Below are positions 5,848 to 6,065 of a DNA stretch of 6,065 nucleotides, piece after piece; the stretch's first letter is position 1, and each line of letters begins with the position of its first letter. The notes beneath the pieces were generated by a model, which saw nothing but the letters and a program-made list of their open reading frames with translations, was not told the origin of the DNA and did not search any database. The position numbers and the translations under genes are program-made. This DNA is from Clostridiales bacterium (GTDB taxonomy: Bacteria > Bacillota > Clostridia > Oscillospirales > Butyricicoccaceae): the NCBI GenBank assembly GCA_026419635.1, contig JANZZB010000097.1, positions 1-6,065 on the forward strand, in the 5' to 3' direction.

Positions 5848-6046
5848 AAATATTTTTCTTTGTTCATTACTTTTAGCAAAGCATTTCCTACAAAAAGCGT
5901 AATGACAGCTGCAACAGCCGCTTCCAGAAGTCCGTTGGATGTTACAATCCCTGCAAATATCCCAAACAATGTGTTAAACGGTATTTTATAAGCCTGCGCA
6001 TAGCGCTCACCAAACATAAAATATATGCCGCTAAGTACTAATAACG
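5841..6046 (-). CDS. ECF transporter S component C-terminus, probably pantothenate (PanT/PanS-like), partial
   Basis: An open frame runs from the native right edge to TGA 5843-5841 and gives the last 67 residues of a membrane protein, beginning LLVLSGIYFMFGERYAQAY and ending VMNKEKYLR. Hydrophobic helices are visible at the start (LLVLSGIYFMFG) and in NTLFGIFAGIV ... LLEAAVAAVITLFVGNALLKV. The C-terminal NGLLEAAVAAVIT pattern followed by a short charged tail is what I expect of vitamin-binding S components of energy-coupling factor transporters. Substrate is inferred from context: it lies six bases upstream of the pantothenate kinase, and pantothenate S components commonly adjoin CoA genes. 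The start, N-terminal helices and operon promoter lie beyond the window, so another S component or a different small transporter cannot be excluded. The first bases (6047 onward) are adapter and not part of the gene. Confidence 0.68.
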
Positions 6047-6065
6047 CTGTCTCTTATACACATCT
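6047..6065. other. Tn5/Nextera mosaic-end adapter, sequencing artefact
   Basis: CTGTCTCTTATACACATCT is exactly the 19-base reverse complement of the Tn5 mosaic end used in Nextera library preparation. It sits flush with the end of the sequence and interrupts an otherwise open transporter frame. This marks untrimmed adapter at a contig end, not a native transposon. Confidence 0.95.

Noticed and set aside
5809..5991. Open frame on + at the right end (60 codons)
   Set aside because: Antisense to the transporter C-terminus and the coaW start, with no ribosome binding site or recognisable protein.
6047..6065. Transposon end suggesting a mobile element
   Set aside because: The sequence is the engineered Tn5 mosaic end at the exact contig terminus, with no transposase or target duplication; it is a library adapter.

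Overview
The window looks like a contig end from an AT-rich, low-GC Gram-positive anaerobe of the class Clostridia, probably an uncultured gut Oscillospirales/Ruminococcaceae-type bacterium. The basis is the gene content (a DUF421/DUF4363 pair, NrdR, a staphylococcal-type type II pantothenate kinase, a long human-like adenylosuccinate lyase), strong GGAGG/GAGGTGA ribosome binding sites, TTGAAA/TATAAT-type promoters and T-rich intrinsic terminators. The species cannot be named from the sequence. The last 19 bases (6047-6065) are the Tn5/Nextera mosaic-end adapter and not genomic DNA, so native sequence stops at 6046.

Layout. Bases 1-1036 (+) hold a membrane-protein pair: a DUF421 (YetF-like) protein cut by the left edge, then a TTG-started DUF4363 protein overlapping it by 4 bases. 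A two-way terminator (1056-1079) separates this pair from nrdR (-), which has its own extended -10 promoter. Upstream of nrdR lies a small hypothetical gene resembling DUF6514 (-). Next is a TIM-barrel sugar phosphate isomerase/epimerase (-). Its reading frame continues about 39 residues beyond the first ATG, up to a strong ribosome binding site, and has no ATG, GTG or TTG at the expected start; an ATA codon sits there instead. A short region with two overlapping, face-to-face promoters (2978-3039) separates it from a rightward gene for an 85-residue two-helix membrane protein of unknown function.

Bases 3353-3553 lie between the convergent small membrane gene and purB. They contain two almost identical terminator hairpins flanking a third, unrelated perfect 12-bp hairpin. 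From there to the right end is one leftward operon: the C-terminus of a probable pantothenate ECF transporter S component, a type II pantothenate kinase (coaW, TTG start) and adenylosuccinate lyase (purB). The first two genes plausibly form an import-and-trap route for pantothenate towards coenzyme A. purB serves IMP-to-AMP conversion and de novo purine synthesis.

The window is mostly housekeeping. I see no CRISPR array, transposase, phage gene, defence system or RNA gene. The points most worth checking are the missing canonical start of the isomerase, the twin-terminator region, the overlapping promoters with the orphan membrane protein, and the adapter at the right end.
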